This document shows, piece after piece, positions 41,346 to 52,809 of a DNA stretch of 64,000 nt. The notes under the pieces were generated by a model that saw only the letters and a list, made by a program, of their open reading frames with translations, ran no database searches and was not told the DNA's origin. The first letter of the stretch is position 1; the number at the start of each line of letters is the position of its first letter. This DNA is from Typhlomys cinereus (taxonomy: Eukaryota > Chordata > Mammalia > Rodentia > Platacanthomyidae), in the NCBI GenBank assembly GCA_023101885.1, contig JALPQD010000933.1, positions 62,001 to 126,000 of the forward strand, written 5' to 3'. The translations under genes were made by a program, and so were the position numbers.

Positions 41346-41904
41346 TTGTTGATTTCTTTGTGGAGAAACCAGGGAGATGAATGAGCAATGGAGGAAGACT
41401 ATGTCAGTCCTCTCCACCCTCTCCCCTTCCCTATCGGCTGGAAGATGCTCCTGTCCAAATGGGAAATGGAAGCCAAAATAGCACAATAAAGAAAGGAAGT
41501 GCTTCAGGAGCAGATGGGCTCCCACTTGTAGTCCTGAGGAATGTGCTGACTGTTCAGGAATAGGACTTTGGCAGTCACTTAACACAATCACAAAGCAAAG
41601 GGAAATGATCAAGTCTGTCACCAGGGCCAGTGCCAATTTGTTTAAGAAAGTGGCGAGGCTGAAAAGGAGGATGTGCGAAATGAGGGGCCCTGAGCATTCT
41701 TGGAGCCAGTTGCAAAATCTCCTGGGCAGCAGTCCCAGGTGAATAATGTGGCTGGAGACCTGCTCTCCCCACATGCCCTTCTGAAGTTCTCAAGTGAGAA
41801 CTTCAGTGAGAACTTGAGTGAGTCTCAGCCTTAACTGTGACTGGGAGCTGGTAACCTATGTGGGATGGGTCAAGACTGGGCTCACGGGCTTCCTTGGCTT
41901 CACA
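41346..41904. other. unique sequence
   Basis: The minus-strand open frame 41337-41774 (145 codons) is the longest non-simple frame nearby. It shows no domain and overlaps other frames, so I do not call it a gene. Confidence 0.35.
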
Positions 41905-42060
41905 GGCTTATAGTCAATGGCTACTCCGTGCCAGGCACTGGGCTAAGGAGTCAGAGGGATGTGGTGAAGAGTGATACAGGTTAAGATCCTTGCCCTGCAA
42001 AGACTCTAGAGGATCTGCTATGCTCCTTACAAATGGGGAAATCATCTGAAAATCACTATG
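41905..42060 (-). mobile_element. L2 3' end, antisense, diverged
   Basis: The phrase gtgccaggcactgggctaag, then gtgatacaggttaagatcct and tgccctgcaaagactctaga, recalls the antisense L2 end. Confidence 0.4.
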
Positions 42061-42411
42061 AAGTCAGGGACTGAACAACTGCCCCGTTCCTAGGGAGGGT
42101 TATCTGGAAAAAAGAGAATGTCTGGAAAGGATAATGCTTAACACAAAATAACTTTGAATGGTGGAATTAGTGGGGGCGTTATTTCCTGGGGGATGGAGCC
42201 GTGGCAGACTGTAAACTCTATAGGAAAAGCTTCTGCCTTCATTAGTCCCTTGACCAGTAAGTTGGACACACCTGAACGGATTCATAGGTAGGACATTTAG
42301 AAATATGTCCTACCAAGTTAGATTTTTGTGCTTTGTACAATGCCAGTACTTCTCCCATGCTTTACTAGCACAGAGAATCTATCTGAAGTGGGTCCATAGT
42401 TGTAACATAAC

Positions 42412-42550
42412 CCAGTGATTCTCAGAGTTGTTTCAGATCAGAAGCATCAGCATCACTTAGGAATATACTAAATCAGAAATTCAAAGGCTAGGCCCAGTCA
42501 TTTGCCTTCACAGCTTTCCAAATGATGCATGCTCAAGTTTGAGAACTTCT
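42412..42550 (+). mobile_element. MER5A-like hAT DNA transposon
   Basis: Begins cccagtgattctcagagttg and contains gatcagaagcatcagcatca, ggaatatactaaatcagaaa, gatgcatgctcaagtttgag and aacttct. The terminal words are complementary, and the length (about 140 bp) fits a MER5A internal-deletion copy. Confidence 0.7.
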
Positions 42551-42569
42551 ATTTGTTAGGCTTTTTTTT

Positions 42570-42705
42570 TTTTTTAAAGATAGGGTCTCACTACATATCC
42601 TGGGATGGCCTAGAATTGGATATATCAACCTCAATGTTGCACCTTTTTGCTTGTCTCTGCCTTCTGAGTGCTTGAATTACAGGTGTGTACCACCATGATT
42701 GACTA
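42570..42705 (-). mobile_element. B1-like SINE, antisense
   Basis: A T13 run, then agatagggtctcactacata, tcctgggatggcctagaatt, tctgccttctgagtgcttga, attacaggtgtgtaccacca: antisense B1. Confidence 0.65.
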
Positions 42706-42714
42706 ATCCATTGA

Positions 42715-43122
42715 CTAATCCATTTCATGTCAAGTATGTGTGTTCATGTGTTTGGGATGTATGCACATTTGCGCATTTGCATATACATGGATATATATGA
42801 GTGAGTGCACATATGTGTGTGGGTGTACATGCATGTGGATGAGCATGTGTGCAGAAGCCTGAGAGTGATATCCAGAAACATCCTTGGTTTCTCTTCTACT
42901 TATTGCTGTGAGTCTGAGACTAATTAAACCCAGGGTATATCACTAGGGCTAGTCTGACCAGTCAGCTTGTGTGGGATCCCCAGATTCCACCTCCTGGGGC
43001 TGGGGTTACAGGCAGGCTGCTACTCTGCCTGGCATTTAAAGTGGGATCTGGGGGTCTAAACTGCAGTCTTTTCGCTTGTGTGGAAAGTTATTTAACCACG
43101 AGCCCTCTCGCCAGCCCCAGTG
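42715..43122 (-). mobile_element. B4-like SINE, antisense
   Basis: Long irregular GT/AT tail (42735-42850), then cagaagcctgagagtgatat, the B1-like middle (gggatccccagattccacct, cctggggctggggttacagg), and the head complement aaccacgagccctctcgcca. Confidence 0.6.
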
Positions 43123-43194
43123 TTCTTCAGAATAGGCTTTGAGGCTCCCCAGAAGTGCCAGGTGGGGGACCCTTTGAGAGAGGATAGAGGATGA

Positions 43195-43440
43195 AAGCAG
43201 GTCTTCGATTGCTTTCCATCAAATACCTGAGGAAACAGAGGAGGAAGGGGTTATTTTAAGTTCACAGTCTCAGAGGCTCCAGTTTGTGGGTGGTTGACTT
43301 CATTGCTTTGCACCCAAGGTGGACAGAGCATCATTGTAGCAGGATCATGTGGTAAAGGAGGCTGCTGGTCTTATGGCAGAAAGGTGGCAGAGAACATGAG
43401 AGAAAGAATTCAGGGGCAAGATATACGTTTCTGAGGTATA
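43195..43440 (-). mobile_element. rodent LTR-like repeat, antisense, partial
   Basis: The words caaatacctgaggaaacaga, ggggttattttaagttcaca, gtctcagaggctccagtttg, tatggcagaaaggtggcaga follow the antisense LTR family. Confidence 0.45.
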
Positions 43441-43535
43441 CCCCTTACTTTTTCCATTTTAATTGGGCCCCAGCATTTAGTAGTCCACTCAACTGTGAAA
43501 TCATCAATAGATTAACCCATTGATAAAATTTAGTG

Positions 43536-43760
43536 TTTGTGTGTGTGTGTGTGTGTGTGTATCAGAGGGCACCATGTGTTCCTGTGGAAGATCAAGGGTG
43601 ACTTTGGGAATCATCCTGGATTGCCTCTACTTCCTTTTTGCTTTGCTCTGGGCTGTCATTTCTGTCTGGTGGTTTTACTTGGGACCTGGAATCTGAACTC
43701 AGGACCTTCTCCTTTCGAAGCAGAGTCTTAACCCCTGAGCTATTTCTCTAGCACAGACAT
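43536..43760 (-). mobile_element. older tRNA-derived SINE, internally deleted
   Basis: (GT)n at 43533-43560, then gttcctgtggaagatcaagg, gggaatcatcctggattgcc, aacccctgagctatttctct. The stretch between ttttgctttgctctgggct and gtcatttctgtctg is shorter than in other copies (about 30 bp missing). Confidence 0.8.
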
Positions 43761-43918
43761 GTTGCCTCTAAACTGTAAGCTGTGTTTCTGTCCGCTTTGT
43801 ATGTTGAACTGTTATGTCATATTTTATTTAAATTTTTTTTCCAAATAGAAAAGTTTGAAATGATGTCTTATCTATCTGACCACCTTCTCTCCTGTGTCCA
43901 TCTTGACTCATCATTTCT

Positions 43919-43967
43919 TTTTAAAATATTTCATTTATTTATTTATTTACTGATTGATTGATTGATT

Positions 43968-44016
<49 letters not shown>

Positions 44017-44241
44017 GAGCACTGCAAGTCCCTGTGGAGGACCAAGAGTGACTTCGGAAATCATTCTGGATTGCTTCTACCTCCTTGCTTCGCTCTGGAA
44101 TTTCCTAGGCTCTGTCCCCCAGGGCCAGAAGTGCAGGTTGCCGACATTTCTGCTTAGTGTTTTTACATGGAATCTGGGATCCGAATTCAGGACCTTCTGT
44201 TTGTGAGACAGTGTCTTAACCCCTGAGCCATCTCTCCAGCC
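43919..44241 (-). mobile_element. older tRNA-derived SINE with 17-bp target duplication
   Basis: ATTT/GATT-rich tail, (GT)n at 43970-44013, then gtccctgtggaggaccaaga, aaatcattctggattgcttc and tgagccatctctccagcc. The word cttgactcatcatttct is exactly repeated at 43902-43918 and 44242-44258. Confidence 0.9.
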
Positions 44242-44259
44242 CTTGACTCATCATTTCTA

Positions 44260-45580
44260 TAGATGGAGAACACTAGGTCCAGAGAGGATAAAACTCCAGG
44301 GAGTGGGAATGGGACTGGCACCCAATCCACCTCACTTTGGCCCAGTGCCTTGAGGCCTCTCAGGCTGTCTTTTCATTAAAGAGGAAACAGGAAGACAAGC
44401 CTTTGAACTATCCAGTATTAAGGTCCTGGGGCTTTCTGCTTCTCTTTCTAGTTATGCCAGGAAAGGCCAGAGGCCACTTGGATTCTTGGAAGAAACCCTT
44501 CCGGTTCCTTTTTCCTTCTGTGTCCTAAGACTTTGTAGCCTCAAACCAACTTACCAGTTCTCCTGATTCCTCCCTGCTGCACTCATTTTGAGGTCTCATG
44601 AGGCATCTGCCTGAAGCTTCTTTCTCCACTCCTCACCCAGACCCCCTAAGGCTCATAGAGGTAATTTCCACCTATCTGCATTTCCCTGGCCTCTTCTATA
44701 CATAGTCCTGATGAAGGCAATTCTTCCATTGCCCTCATCCTCAGACCTGGAATTGTAGTCAACCTATCCTGAGGGTCACTCTGTACATGCATCATGTGTC
44801 TCATTAAACTTTGATTTCCCCAGCAATATTTAATCAAACCTTATGAGAATGGTCTTTTGTAGGTCCAATGTAGCCAGGTTTATTGCTGCAGCATGCAATT
44901 CACAGGACCTGAGAAGGTGGCAGGGGGCTGGAGTGTTAGGGTCTGTTCCACCAGCTGCTGGTTCTGTCAAGAATCAAGCATCAACCAAAAGGACATCCCG
45001 ATTGATGCCTGTGTCCTTTCAGATGGCAGATACCCCCATCAACGTTAAATTTGAGCCTCTGCTAACCCCTGATGGCTATCTTCTCCCAGGTCAAGAGCAT
45101 TCACTCCAGCCATGTCTAAGGTGAGGGGAGAGTGTGGTGGCTCCTCTGGGTGCCAGTTGAGAGTACCCCCAAGGCCAGAGCAGGAATCTTTAGCCACGGA
45201 ACCTACATGAACAAAGCCGAGACAACTGTGGTGTGGCATGGAGGTCAGCCCCTTGTCTCTTCTGCGTGCGTGTGTGAGACATATGGGTTCTAGAGGGATA
45301 AGGGGCTAAAAGATTTGAAACATGACCACTGAAAGGCTAGTAACACACATTTACCATTCCAGATCATGCCTCCTGCAACAAAAGAACATTTAAGCCTTAG
45401 CCACACCCAACCTTGTTCTATTTCTTAGCCTCAGTGGGCTAGTTTGTAGCAGGAATTTCTCAACTGATGGTTCTAGCAGTGTGGAAGAACTGGTACAAGA
45501 GCTCCAAAGTCAAATGGATAAACATTCAAATTGATGATGGACTCGCCTTGTTAAACTTTGAGAATGCTCTTTTGTAGGTC
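44260..45580. other. unique sequence, about 1.3 kb
   Basis: No repeat or exon recognised. The plus-strand frame 44843-45124 (93 codons) shows no domain. CT-rich wording at 44560-44640 may be weak L2. Confidence 0.35.
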
Positions 45581-45584
45581 AAAA

Positions 45585-45760
45585 AAGATTGGGCTGGATG
45601 GACATCATGGCATATGCCGAGAATCCCAGCACTTGGGGAGGGCTGAGGCAGGAGAGTTTCCTCAAGTTTAAGAACAGTCTGAGCTCCATAGTGAGTTCCA
45701 TGTCAACTTGGGCAAAATGTGAAGCCCTGTCTCAAAAAACGAAACAAAACAAAATAAATA
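45585..45760 (+). mobile_element. B1/Alu-like SINE
   Basis: The words gacatcatggcatatgccga, gaatcccagcacttggggag, ggctgaggcaggagagtttc, gagctccatagtgagttcca, aagccctgtctcaaaaaacg match a 7SL-derived SINE with an A/C tail. It is longer than the usual B1. Confidence 0.7.
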
Positions 45761-45794
45761 TTGCAATTTGATATGGTTCAACTGCAAACCACTT

Positions 45795-45900
45795 TCCTCC
45801 TAGGGTTATTGTGAAATTGAAATGAGATAACATATGAAATTGCTTATACCAGTCATTGACATATAATGTGTCTAATAAAGAATAGTGATAATGACGGTGG
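45795..45900 (+). mobile_element. MIR 3' fragment
   Basis: The words cctcctagggttattgtgaa, attgaaatgagataacatat, tgtgtctaataaagaatagt match the 3' half of MIR. Confidence 0.5.
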
Positions 45901-46517
45901 TAGAAGTATATGGAACATCTAGTGATGGACACAGAATGAGCTCTCTCTAGTGCAAGCCCTAGATGAGATGAAATATATCAATGACATAATCTGCGAAGTT
46001 AAAATGGGCCTCTGATCAAATATTCCTCCTCTCTGGGCTATTCTATCTCCAAGATTTTTGTTTATAGGTTACTTTTGTGACAAAACCACTTCTCACCAAA
46101 AGCAAAAGCAATCTCCAAAAGTACTCACATCTCTTTGCAATACTGCTCTCTGCATCTTGGGTTTCTTCTGCTCAAACCAACACAGAATCACAGTATCCAT
46201 GTAAGGAATTCCCACCCGTTGTTTAAAATCCATCTGAGATGGGTCTGCTGGAGAGGGATCATCCTCCTTCCTTCCATTCCAATTGGGTTTGGAGACTGCT
46301 TCGACAATTCAGTGTCTGGAGTGTGGAGCAAGGAAGGGAGTTTCGGGAGCTGAGCTGTGTGTTCCAGCTGGGCTACAAGTGTTTCCTGGCTGTGTGATTC
46401 TGTAGGCCATTGAAAACTAGTAAATGAAGGTTTTCCAGTGTGTCAGATAGAAGACAACTTTGTTTTGCTTGTTGTGCAGCCTGGGAATCTGAGAAAAGGT
46501 CTTTTTTAAAAAAAATC
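45901..46517. other. unique sequence
   Basis: Nothing recognised, apart from a possible MIR core around 46380-46410 (tttcctggctgtgtgattct). Confidence 0.35.

Positions 46518-46566
<49 letters not shown>
46518..46566 (+). repeat. (GT)n microsatellite
   Basis: About 24 uninterrupted GT units next to a T/A run. It may be the tail of a SINE whose body is lost. Confidence 0.95.
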
Positions 46567-46567
<1 letters not shown>

Positions 46568-46625
46568 TTTCTATGAGTAGAAGAAGGCGCTGTGTGTGTC
46601 TGTGCTTAAAATGTCAGCAATTATT

Positions 46626-46978
<353 letters not shown>

Positions 46979-47069
46979 ACCGTCTGTCTTATTGAGATGT
47001 AATTATATATTCAATAAATTTATTCATTTAATGTGCACAGTTCAATGATTTTGTTGCTATTGTTTCAGA

Positions 47070-47300
47070 CACCATCTCACTCTGTACCTCAGACTGGCTG
47101 GGAATTCACAGTATAGCTCAGGTTAGCTTCACACTCACAGCAATCTTCCTGCCTCAGTCTCTTGAGTGCTGGCATTATAAATGAGACTCACCACCCAGTT
47201 AATTTACTTGTATGAAGCACTTTTTTTTCTATGCTGGGGATTCAACCCAGGGCTTTATACATGCTATGCAAGTGCTCTTGCACTGATCTACAATTCAAGC
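47070..47300 (-). mobile_element. ID-B1 dimeric SINE, antisense
   Basis: B1-like antisense (accatctcactctgtacctc, cttcctgcctcagtctcttg, agtgctggcattataaatg), then a T-run and the antisense ID head (ctatgctggggattcaaccc, agggctttatacatgctatg, caagtgctcttgcac). Confidence 0.65.
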
Positions 47301-47335
47301 ATGCAAAGATTTTGATAAAGGTGTATACCCATGTG

Positions 47336-47770
47336 CTATGGTTTGAATATGGTTAAAGCATGTACCCTCAAACATACATGTGTTAGAAGCAATGTGACTA
47401 TGTAGGAGGTAGAGTGTCGTGGGAAGTCTTTGCAACAGTTGGGTACAGGCCCTCTAAGGAGATTAAGGCAGTCATGCCTGGAACTCTTGGTAGATTTTTA
47501 GAGAGGATTTAAGGTGAGTCTTGCCTCACTAGGCTCTGCTTGGCTTCCTGCTTGGTGGTGCAATCACTGGCTCCCACGGGTGCTCTTGCTATCACTGTTT
47601 ATCTGGATATGTAACAATTGACCGGCCCCTCACTCACTAAAGTTGAGGTCATACTAACGCCAAGCCCTTGAACCTCCAAAACCATGAACTTAATAAATCT
47701 CCTTTTCTCCATTAGGAAGCCTGTCTCACATACCACATTATAGTAACAAAAAGCGCTTTAATGCAGCATA
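47336..47770 (+). mobile_element. MaLR LTR (MST/ORR1-like)
   Basis: Starts gctatggtttgaatatggtt and runs through ctctgcttggcttcctgctt, aagcccttgaacctccaaaa, ccatgaacttaataaatctc to gtaacaaaaagcgctttaatgc-like wording. The TATA-like and AATAAA positions fit a solo MaLR LTR. Confidence 0.6.
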
Positions 47771-47819
47771 GTGCCAGTTCCACCTTAGAACTGGGCAGAT
47801 AGGATTCCTGTCTTGTGTC

Positions 47820-49290
47820 CTACATCTTAATTTGCCTTTCACTTAATTTGTCTTCCACTGATTGAGAATTTTTTTTCATATGGCATTCTCATGAGTTCTT
47901 TTGTGAAGTGTCAGTCTGAATCTTTTGCCATTTTGGGGGTATGATTTACAGATGATAAAATGTACCCATTATAAGTACACAGTTCATTGAATTTTGACCA
48001 ATGCAACTAGTACTGTCTAGCTGGAAGTTGATCAATTTCAGCAGTCATTTTGTAGCACGAACTTTTGCTTTCATTGATTTTTCTCTGTTTGCTAGTTCAT
48101 TGATTTCTGCTCTTACCTTTATTATGTCCATTCTTACATTTACTTTGGACTTAATTTGCTCTTCTTTTTCTTACTTCTTAAATTTGAAGCTGGATTCATT
48201 GATCTGAGGCCATTTTTCTTTAGATACTGAGTGTCGTTTATTTCTCCCTGAACTACTGATTAGTGGCATCCCACAAACTTTATAGTTTTTGTCCGTTCAA
48301 GAATGCTTCATAATTTTGTTTTAGATTTATTCTTTGACTCACGAACTATTTGCAAGTATGTTATTTTCCAAATATTTAAAGATTTTTTTCCAAACATCCT
48401 TTTGCTGGTGGTTTATAATTTAATTTTCTTGAGATCAGAGAACATACTATGCGTGATTTCAGTCCTTTTAGATTTATTAAGTTTTTTTTTAATGGCCCAG
48501 CATATGGTCTATCTTAGAGGATGCTCCATGTGTGCTGAAAAGAATGTGTATTCTGCAGATGTTTGGTGTTGTGTTTTATTTATGTCATTAGGTCAACTTG
48601 ATTGATGATGTTGTTCAACTCTTCTACATCCTTACCCACTCTCTCTTTATTTTTGTTTTATCAGTTATTGAAAGAACCGTGTCAGACTCTCTGAATGAAA
48701 TTGTGGCTTTCTCCTTGTTTGTGTCAGTTCTATCAATTTTGGCTTCATATATTTTAAAGCTTGTTAGGTACATATAGGCTAAAACTGTTATATTGTCTTG
48801 ATAAAATGACTTATTATTATCAACGTGTTCACTTTAGCAATATTCCATGTCTTTGTTTGATTGATTTTTTTGAAACAGTGTCTTATGCCATGTTCCATGT
48901 CTTGAAGCTTACCTTGAAATTAATGTTGTCACCTTTGGTATACTTTTATTCATCATTTTGACTTTATGCGTATCTTATCTCATTTTTTTCTTTTAGGTGC
49001 TGGGAGTCAGACCCAGGGCTTTGTATATGGCAGGCAGTACCATGGAACTATATTCCAATTTCCTACCTGAGTATTTATTCTAAATAGATATTTATTATAC
49101 ACAGCAAAAAATATTGAACACAATTTTGTTTTAATAAAGCAAGATGACTGCTAACTTTTGATTAGTCTGTATACCGATTAGAGTCCATTTAAATTTAATG
49201 TAGTTGTTGATATCATTTGAATTAAATGGTCTGTTCATTATATTTGTTTTTATTCTTTTCATTGTTAGTTGTCAATATTTCCTTCTTTTT
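47820..49290 (-). mobile_element. old L1 ORF2 5' region, antisense
   Basis: Nearly 1.5 kb of antisense L1 ORF2: gctagttcattgatttctgc, gctgaaaagaatgtgtattc, gtcattaggtcaacttgatt, gatgatgttgttcaactctt, tttggcttcatatatttta. Frames are broken on the minus strand. An antisense ID SINE interrupts it at 48992. Confidence 0.65.
48992..49070 (-). mobile_element. ID SINE, antisense
   Basis: T-rich tail, then gtgctgggagtcagacccag, ggctttgtatatggcaggca and catggaactatattccaatt, a decayed antisense ID head. Confidence 0.5.
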
Positions 49291-49309
49291 GCCCTTTTTT
49301 GATTGAGTG

Positions 49310-49695
49310 CTGTTATGACTTGGATTTTGATTATGTGCTTCCCAAGGGCTCATGTGTTGGAAGTTTTGTCCCCAGTGTTTTGGTTTAAGATGTGGTTATT
49401 AGATATTTAGGGGAGTATTCCCCTCAAAGAGATTAAGTAGTTCTCGTAGGAGTCTGAGCTTATTCTTGTGAGAGAGAGGGTTATAAAAGATCAAGACTGG
49501 AAACTTCTCTGTCTCTTCTTTGGCTTCCTGCTTGGTATCAGTGGTGCCATTCACCATGAGGCCTCATTAGTGCCAAGCTGATGCCAGTATGATATCCTTG
49601 AACTTCCAGAACTGTGAACTAAATGAACCTCTGTTATTCATAGGTACCCAGCCTCAGCTTATTCATTATATTAATGAAAACTTGATAAATACAAG
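49310..49695 (+). mobile_element. MaLR LTR
   Basis: Starts gctgttatgacttggatttt, then cttcccaagggctcatgtgt, ttggcttcctgcttggtatc, catgaggcctcattagtgcc, gaacttccagaactgtgaac and taaatgaacctctgttattc. Same class as 47336-47770. Confidence 0.6.
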
Positions 49696-49794
49696 TATCT
49701 TATTAAAATGTTTTGTTGAGATATTAGATTAAGAGAAAATTTACAAAGATAGAACCCATGTGCCTTTCATTTCAATTTATATTAGCATTTATGC

Positions 49795-50420
49795 AAATAT
49801 ATTGATATTATGCTAATTTATTTTCCATTCTCTTTTTTAATGTTGCATACATGAATATAGTGAATTTATGGTATTTTTACCCCTCTTAGTCCCAATCCCA
49901 TCCTTCTGCTTCCCTCTTAAACAACCGTTCATCTCTCCTGCCAGACTCCCTCCTATTTTCAAATCTTTTCACTTGTGCAGCTCATTGCGTTTCATTTAGT
50001 CTGTCTGTAATGACTTATGCCTGACATGATTCATGCTCCAGCAAGCATCCTAGATCAGTGGATATACCACTGAGGAACACATCCTCCTTTTCTTTCCCAT
50101 AAGCATTAGTCCTCATCAGTCTTTCAGAGAGGTGTGGAGCCTCTTGAGATCTTTCTGCTTTCATGGTGAGATGTTGATATGATGTTCCTGGACAATTCTT
50201 GTGAGAGTATACATATCTGCCATGAAATCTTGTATATCACAATCCTATTGTGTCCAGGAGATAGTGTCTGGCCCACCACTGTCCCACTTCAGGCTCTTAC
50301 AATCTTGATGACCCCTCTTCCTCACTGTTCCCTGGCCTTGGGATGGGGATGGGTGAGGCATATATGTCCTGTTTAGGGACAAGCAGTCCGAAGTCATGTA
50401 GCAAATATATTTTTTTATCA
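49795..50420 (-). mobile_element. rodent interspersed repeat, unnamed
   Basis: Wording such as cctcttagtcccaatcccat, gaggtgtggagcctcttgag, ccctggccttgggatgggga and catatatgtcctgtttaggg recalls a repeat common in rodent genomes (possibly a LINE 3' region in antisense). I cannot name it. Confidence 0.35.
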
Positions 50421-50574
50421 AAACCAAGAAATTAATTATTAGTATAATACTATTGGGTAGATCATAGACTTCATGTGGGGCTTCTAGTTTTCCTCCATTA
50501 ACTTCTTTTTCTGATCTTGTGCAAGACACCATGTTTCAACTAGTCATCATATCTACTTTAGGTTCTTCCCTGTG

Positions 50575-51065
50575 ATTTTTTTTAGATTTTTCCACTTTCC
50601 TGTGGTCTGTGAAGTTTCATGTAGCGTTTGCTTTTAAGATACCTTGGTTAGATTCTCTCCATTTTTATCTTTCTTGAGGTTTGCCAAACTTCTTAGATCT
50701 ATAGTTTATGTTTTTTTAACACATTTACCAAAATTTCAATTATTATTTATTGAAATATTATTTTCTTGCCTTTAGCTCCTTCCAGAACTCAATTACACAT
50801 ATTTTAGACTATAACATTGAATCACAAGTCTCTAATCTATTAATATTTTAAAATAATAGCTTATTGAATTATAATTCACATACTATAAGTTCACAAATTT
50901 AAGAGTATAATTAAATGGCCTTTGGCATATTCATAGATATATGCAACCATTGCTCAATCACTTCTAGAGCATTTTCATTAAGCTCCTAAGAAGCCCTGAG
51001 CCCATTTCTTCGTTTTTTTGTGCTTCAATTTCTATTGTTACTTCTACTAGTTCACTGATCTTTTC
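50575..51065 (-). mobile_element. old L1 3' UTR, antisense
   Basis: The words taccttggttagattctctc, cttgaggtttgccaaacttc, tagctccttccagaactcaa, ttattgaattataattcaca, gcaaccattgctcaatcact follow two adjoining parts of the mammalian L1 3' UTR in antisense. Confidence 0.6.
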
Positions 51066-51102
51066 TTCTACAGTATCTCATCCATTGATATCTTCGTTTC
51101 TT

Positions 51103-51480
51103 TTCCTGTTGCTGTGATAAAAAAAAATAGTGTGACAAAAGCATCTGAAGGGAGAAAGGACTTATTCTGGCTCACAGTTCAGGTGGGAAAATCAATCTTG
51201 AAGCAGAAGGTCACGGGCATCCAGAGCCAAGAAGCAGAGTACAATGAATATATACAGCATGATCAGCTGCTTCAATTTCTTGCTACTTTGATATCCCTGC
51301 CATGACAGTTTGTCCCAGGCTAGCCTCAAATTCATTTGTTTTGCCCAGAGTTTCCTCTTCCTACACTATGGTCTAGAAAGTGCCTCTAAGCAACAATAAC
51401 ATAAACTTCACCTCATTTATTCTCCTTTTCTCAGGGGTCACAGTCCTGTTTAATCTGTTACACAATGTCTGAAAACAGCT
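51103..51480 (-). mobile_element. rodent LTR-like repeat, antisense
   Basis: The words cttttcctgttgctgtgata, gacttattctggctcacagt, tcaggtgggaaaatcaatct, gcagcatgatcagctg-like wording and tcctgtttaatctgttac follow the antisense LTR family. Confidence 0.5.
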
Positions 51481-51525
51481 GCTTTATATATGTATATGTG
51501 TTTAGTTTTCCAGGACATTTTAAAA

Positions 51526-51540
51526 ATATTTTTTATTTTT

Positions 51541-51588
<48 letters not shown>

Positions 51589-52166
51589 GTCAGAGAGCAC
51601 TATATGTCCCTGTGGAGGATCAAGAGTGACATCAGGAATCATCCTGGATTCCTTCTACCTCCTTTTCTTGTTTCTCTCTGGGATTTCCCAGGCTCTGCCC
51701 ATCAGGGCCAGAAGTGCAGGCTGCTGCTGTTTCTGCCTAGTGCTTGTGTGAGCCCTGGGATCTGAATCTCAGGACCTTCTGCTTGGGAAGCAGAGTCTTT
51801 TTTTTTTTTTTTTTTTTTAATTTTTATATATTATTTATTCAACTGTGTGCATGTGGTTGTGTATGTGCGCGTGTGTGCTGTGTGGTCTGCGTGTGTGTCT
51901 GTGTCTGGTGTGTGTGTGTAGAACCACGGACGAATTCGTGAACCACCATGGACGCCTCCACCTTTCTGCCCCGGATTCACAGGCTCCGCCCTACCAGGAC
52001 CAGAAGCGCAGGCCGCCCCCGCTCCCTGGCGTCGCCTGGCGTCTATACGTGGGGTTAGGATCCGAACTCAGGACCTTCCGCCTGTAAGGCAGAGGCTTAA
52101 CCCCTGACGCCACCACCTCTCAGCCCCGGGAAGCAAGTCTAAAACCCTGAGCTATCTCTCCAGCCC
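51526..52166 (-). mobile_element. older tRNA-derived SINE carrying a nested recent SINE
   Basis: Left part 51526-51799: (GT)n, tatgtccctgtggaggatca, caggaatcatcctggattcc, ccttctgcttgggaagcaga. Right part 52128-52166: aaaccctgagctatctctcc, agccc. A target duplication of about 21 bp flanks the whole (51504-51525 and 52167-52188; ccaggacatt against ctaggacatt). Confidence 0.9.
51800..52127 (-). mobile_element. recent tRNA-derived SINE nested in the older SINE
   Basis: T-rich tail, irregular GT/GC region, then agaaccacggacgaattcgt, gaaccaccatggacgcctcc, ccaggaccagaagcgcaggc, ggatccgaactcaggacctt and the head complement. The host word gggaagcagagtct (51785-51798) recurs as gggaagcaagtct (52128-52140). 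Contains the local duplication ctggcgtcgcctggcgtc. Confidence 0.9.
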
Positions 52167-52284
52167 AGTTTTCTAGGACATTTTTAAAAGCAGGAGGAAA
52201 GTATGACTAAGTCCCAATGGTTAAGCCAACGGTTGAAGAAGTTTACCATAGTCATTTAAACAGGGAAAATTTCATATTTAATTG

Positions 52285-52805
52285 TGTGTGTGTGTGCGCG
52301 CACGTGCACGCACATATGTGTGTGTGCCTGTTTGTACTTGTGTGTGTGTATGTAGAAGTCATAGGTCAACCTTGGGTCTATCTACAGTGTATTTTTTTTA
52401 ATATTTATTCAACTGTGCGCATTGCGTGGTTGTGTGTGTGCGCGTGCGTGTGTATGTGTGCGTGGTGTGTGTGTGTGGTGTGTGTGTGTGTGTGGTGTGT
52501 GTGTGTGTGTGTAGAACCACGGACGAATTCGCGAACCACCATGGACGCCTCCACCTCCTTCTGCCCCGGTATTCACAGGCTCCGCCCTATATTTTGAGAC
52601 AAGGTCTTTCACTAACCTGGAGCTCTCCAGATAGGTTAGGCGCGTGAAGCTCAGGGATCCATCTGCCTGTCTCTGCCTCTTCAGAGCTGGGATTACAACC
52701 ACATGTCACCATCACTCCTGGCTTTTTTCATGGATTCTGGTGCTTGAACTTAAATCTTCCTGCTTGCAAAGGAAGCACTTTACTGGCACTTTACTTTCCA
52801 TGAGT
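52285..52805 (-). mobile_element. B4-like SINE, antisense, interrupted
   Basis: Left part: GT/CG-rich tail and gtagaagtcataggtcaacc, ttgggtctatctacag. Right part from about 52591: tttgagacaaggtctttcac, taacctggagctctccagat, gatccatctgcctgtctctg, ctgggattacaaccacatgt. A recent truncated SINE splits it. Confidence 0.6.
52389..52590 (-). mobile_element. recent SINE lacking its tRNA-like head
   Basis: Tail, (GT)n and body up to ttcacaggctccgccctat match the recent SINE. The sequence then switches directly to the host B4. The part with the A and B boxes is missing, as after 5' truncation during reverse transcription. Confidence 0.85.
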
Positions 52806-52809
52806 GGCT

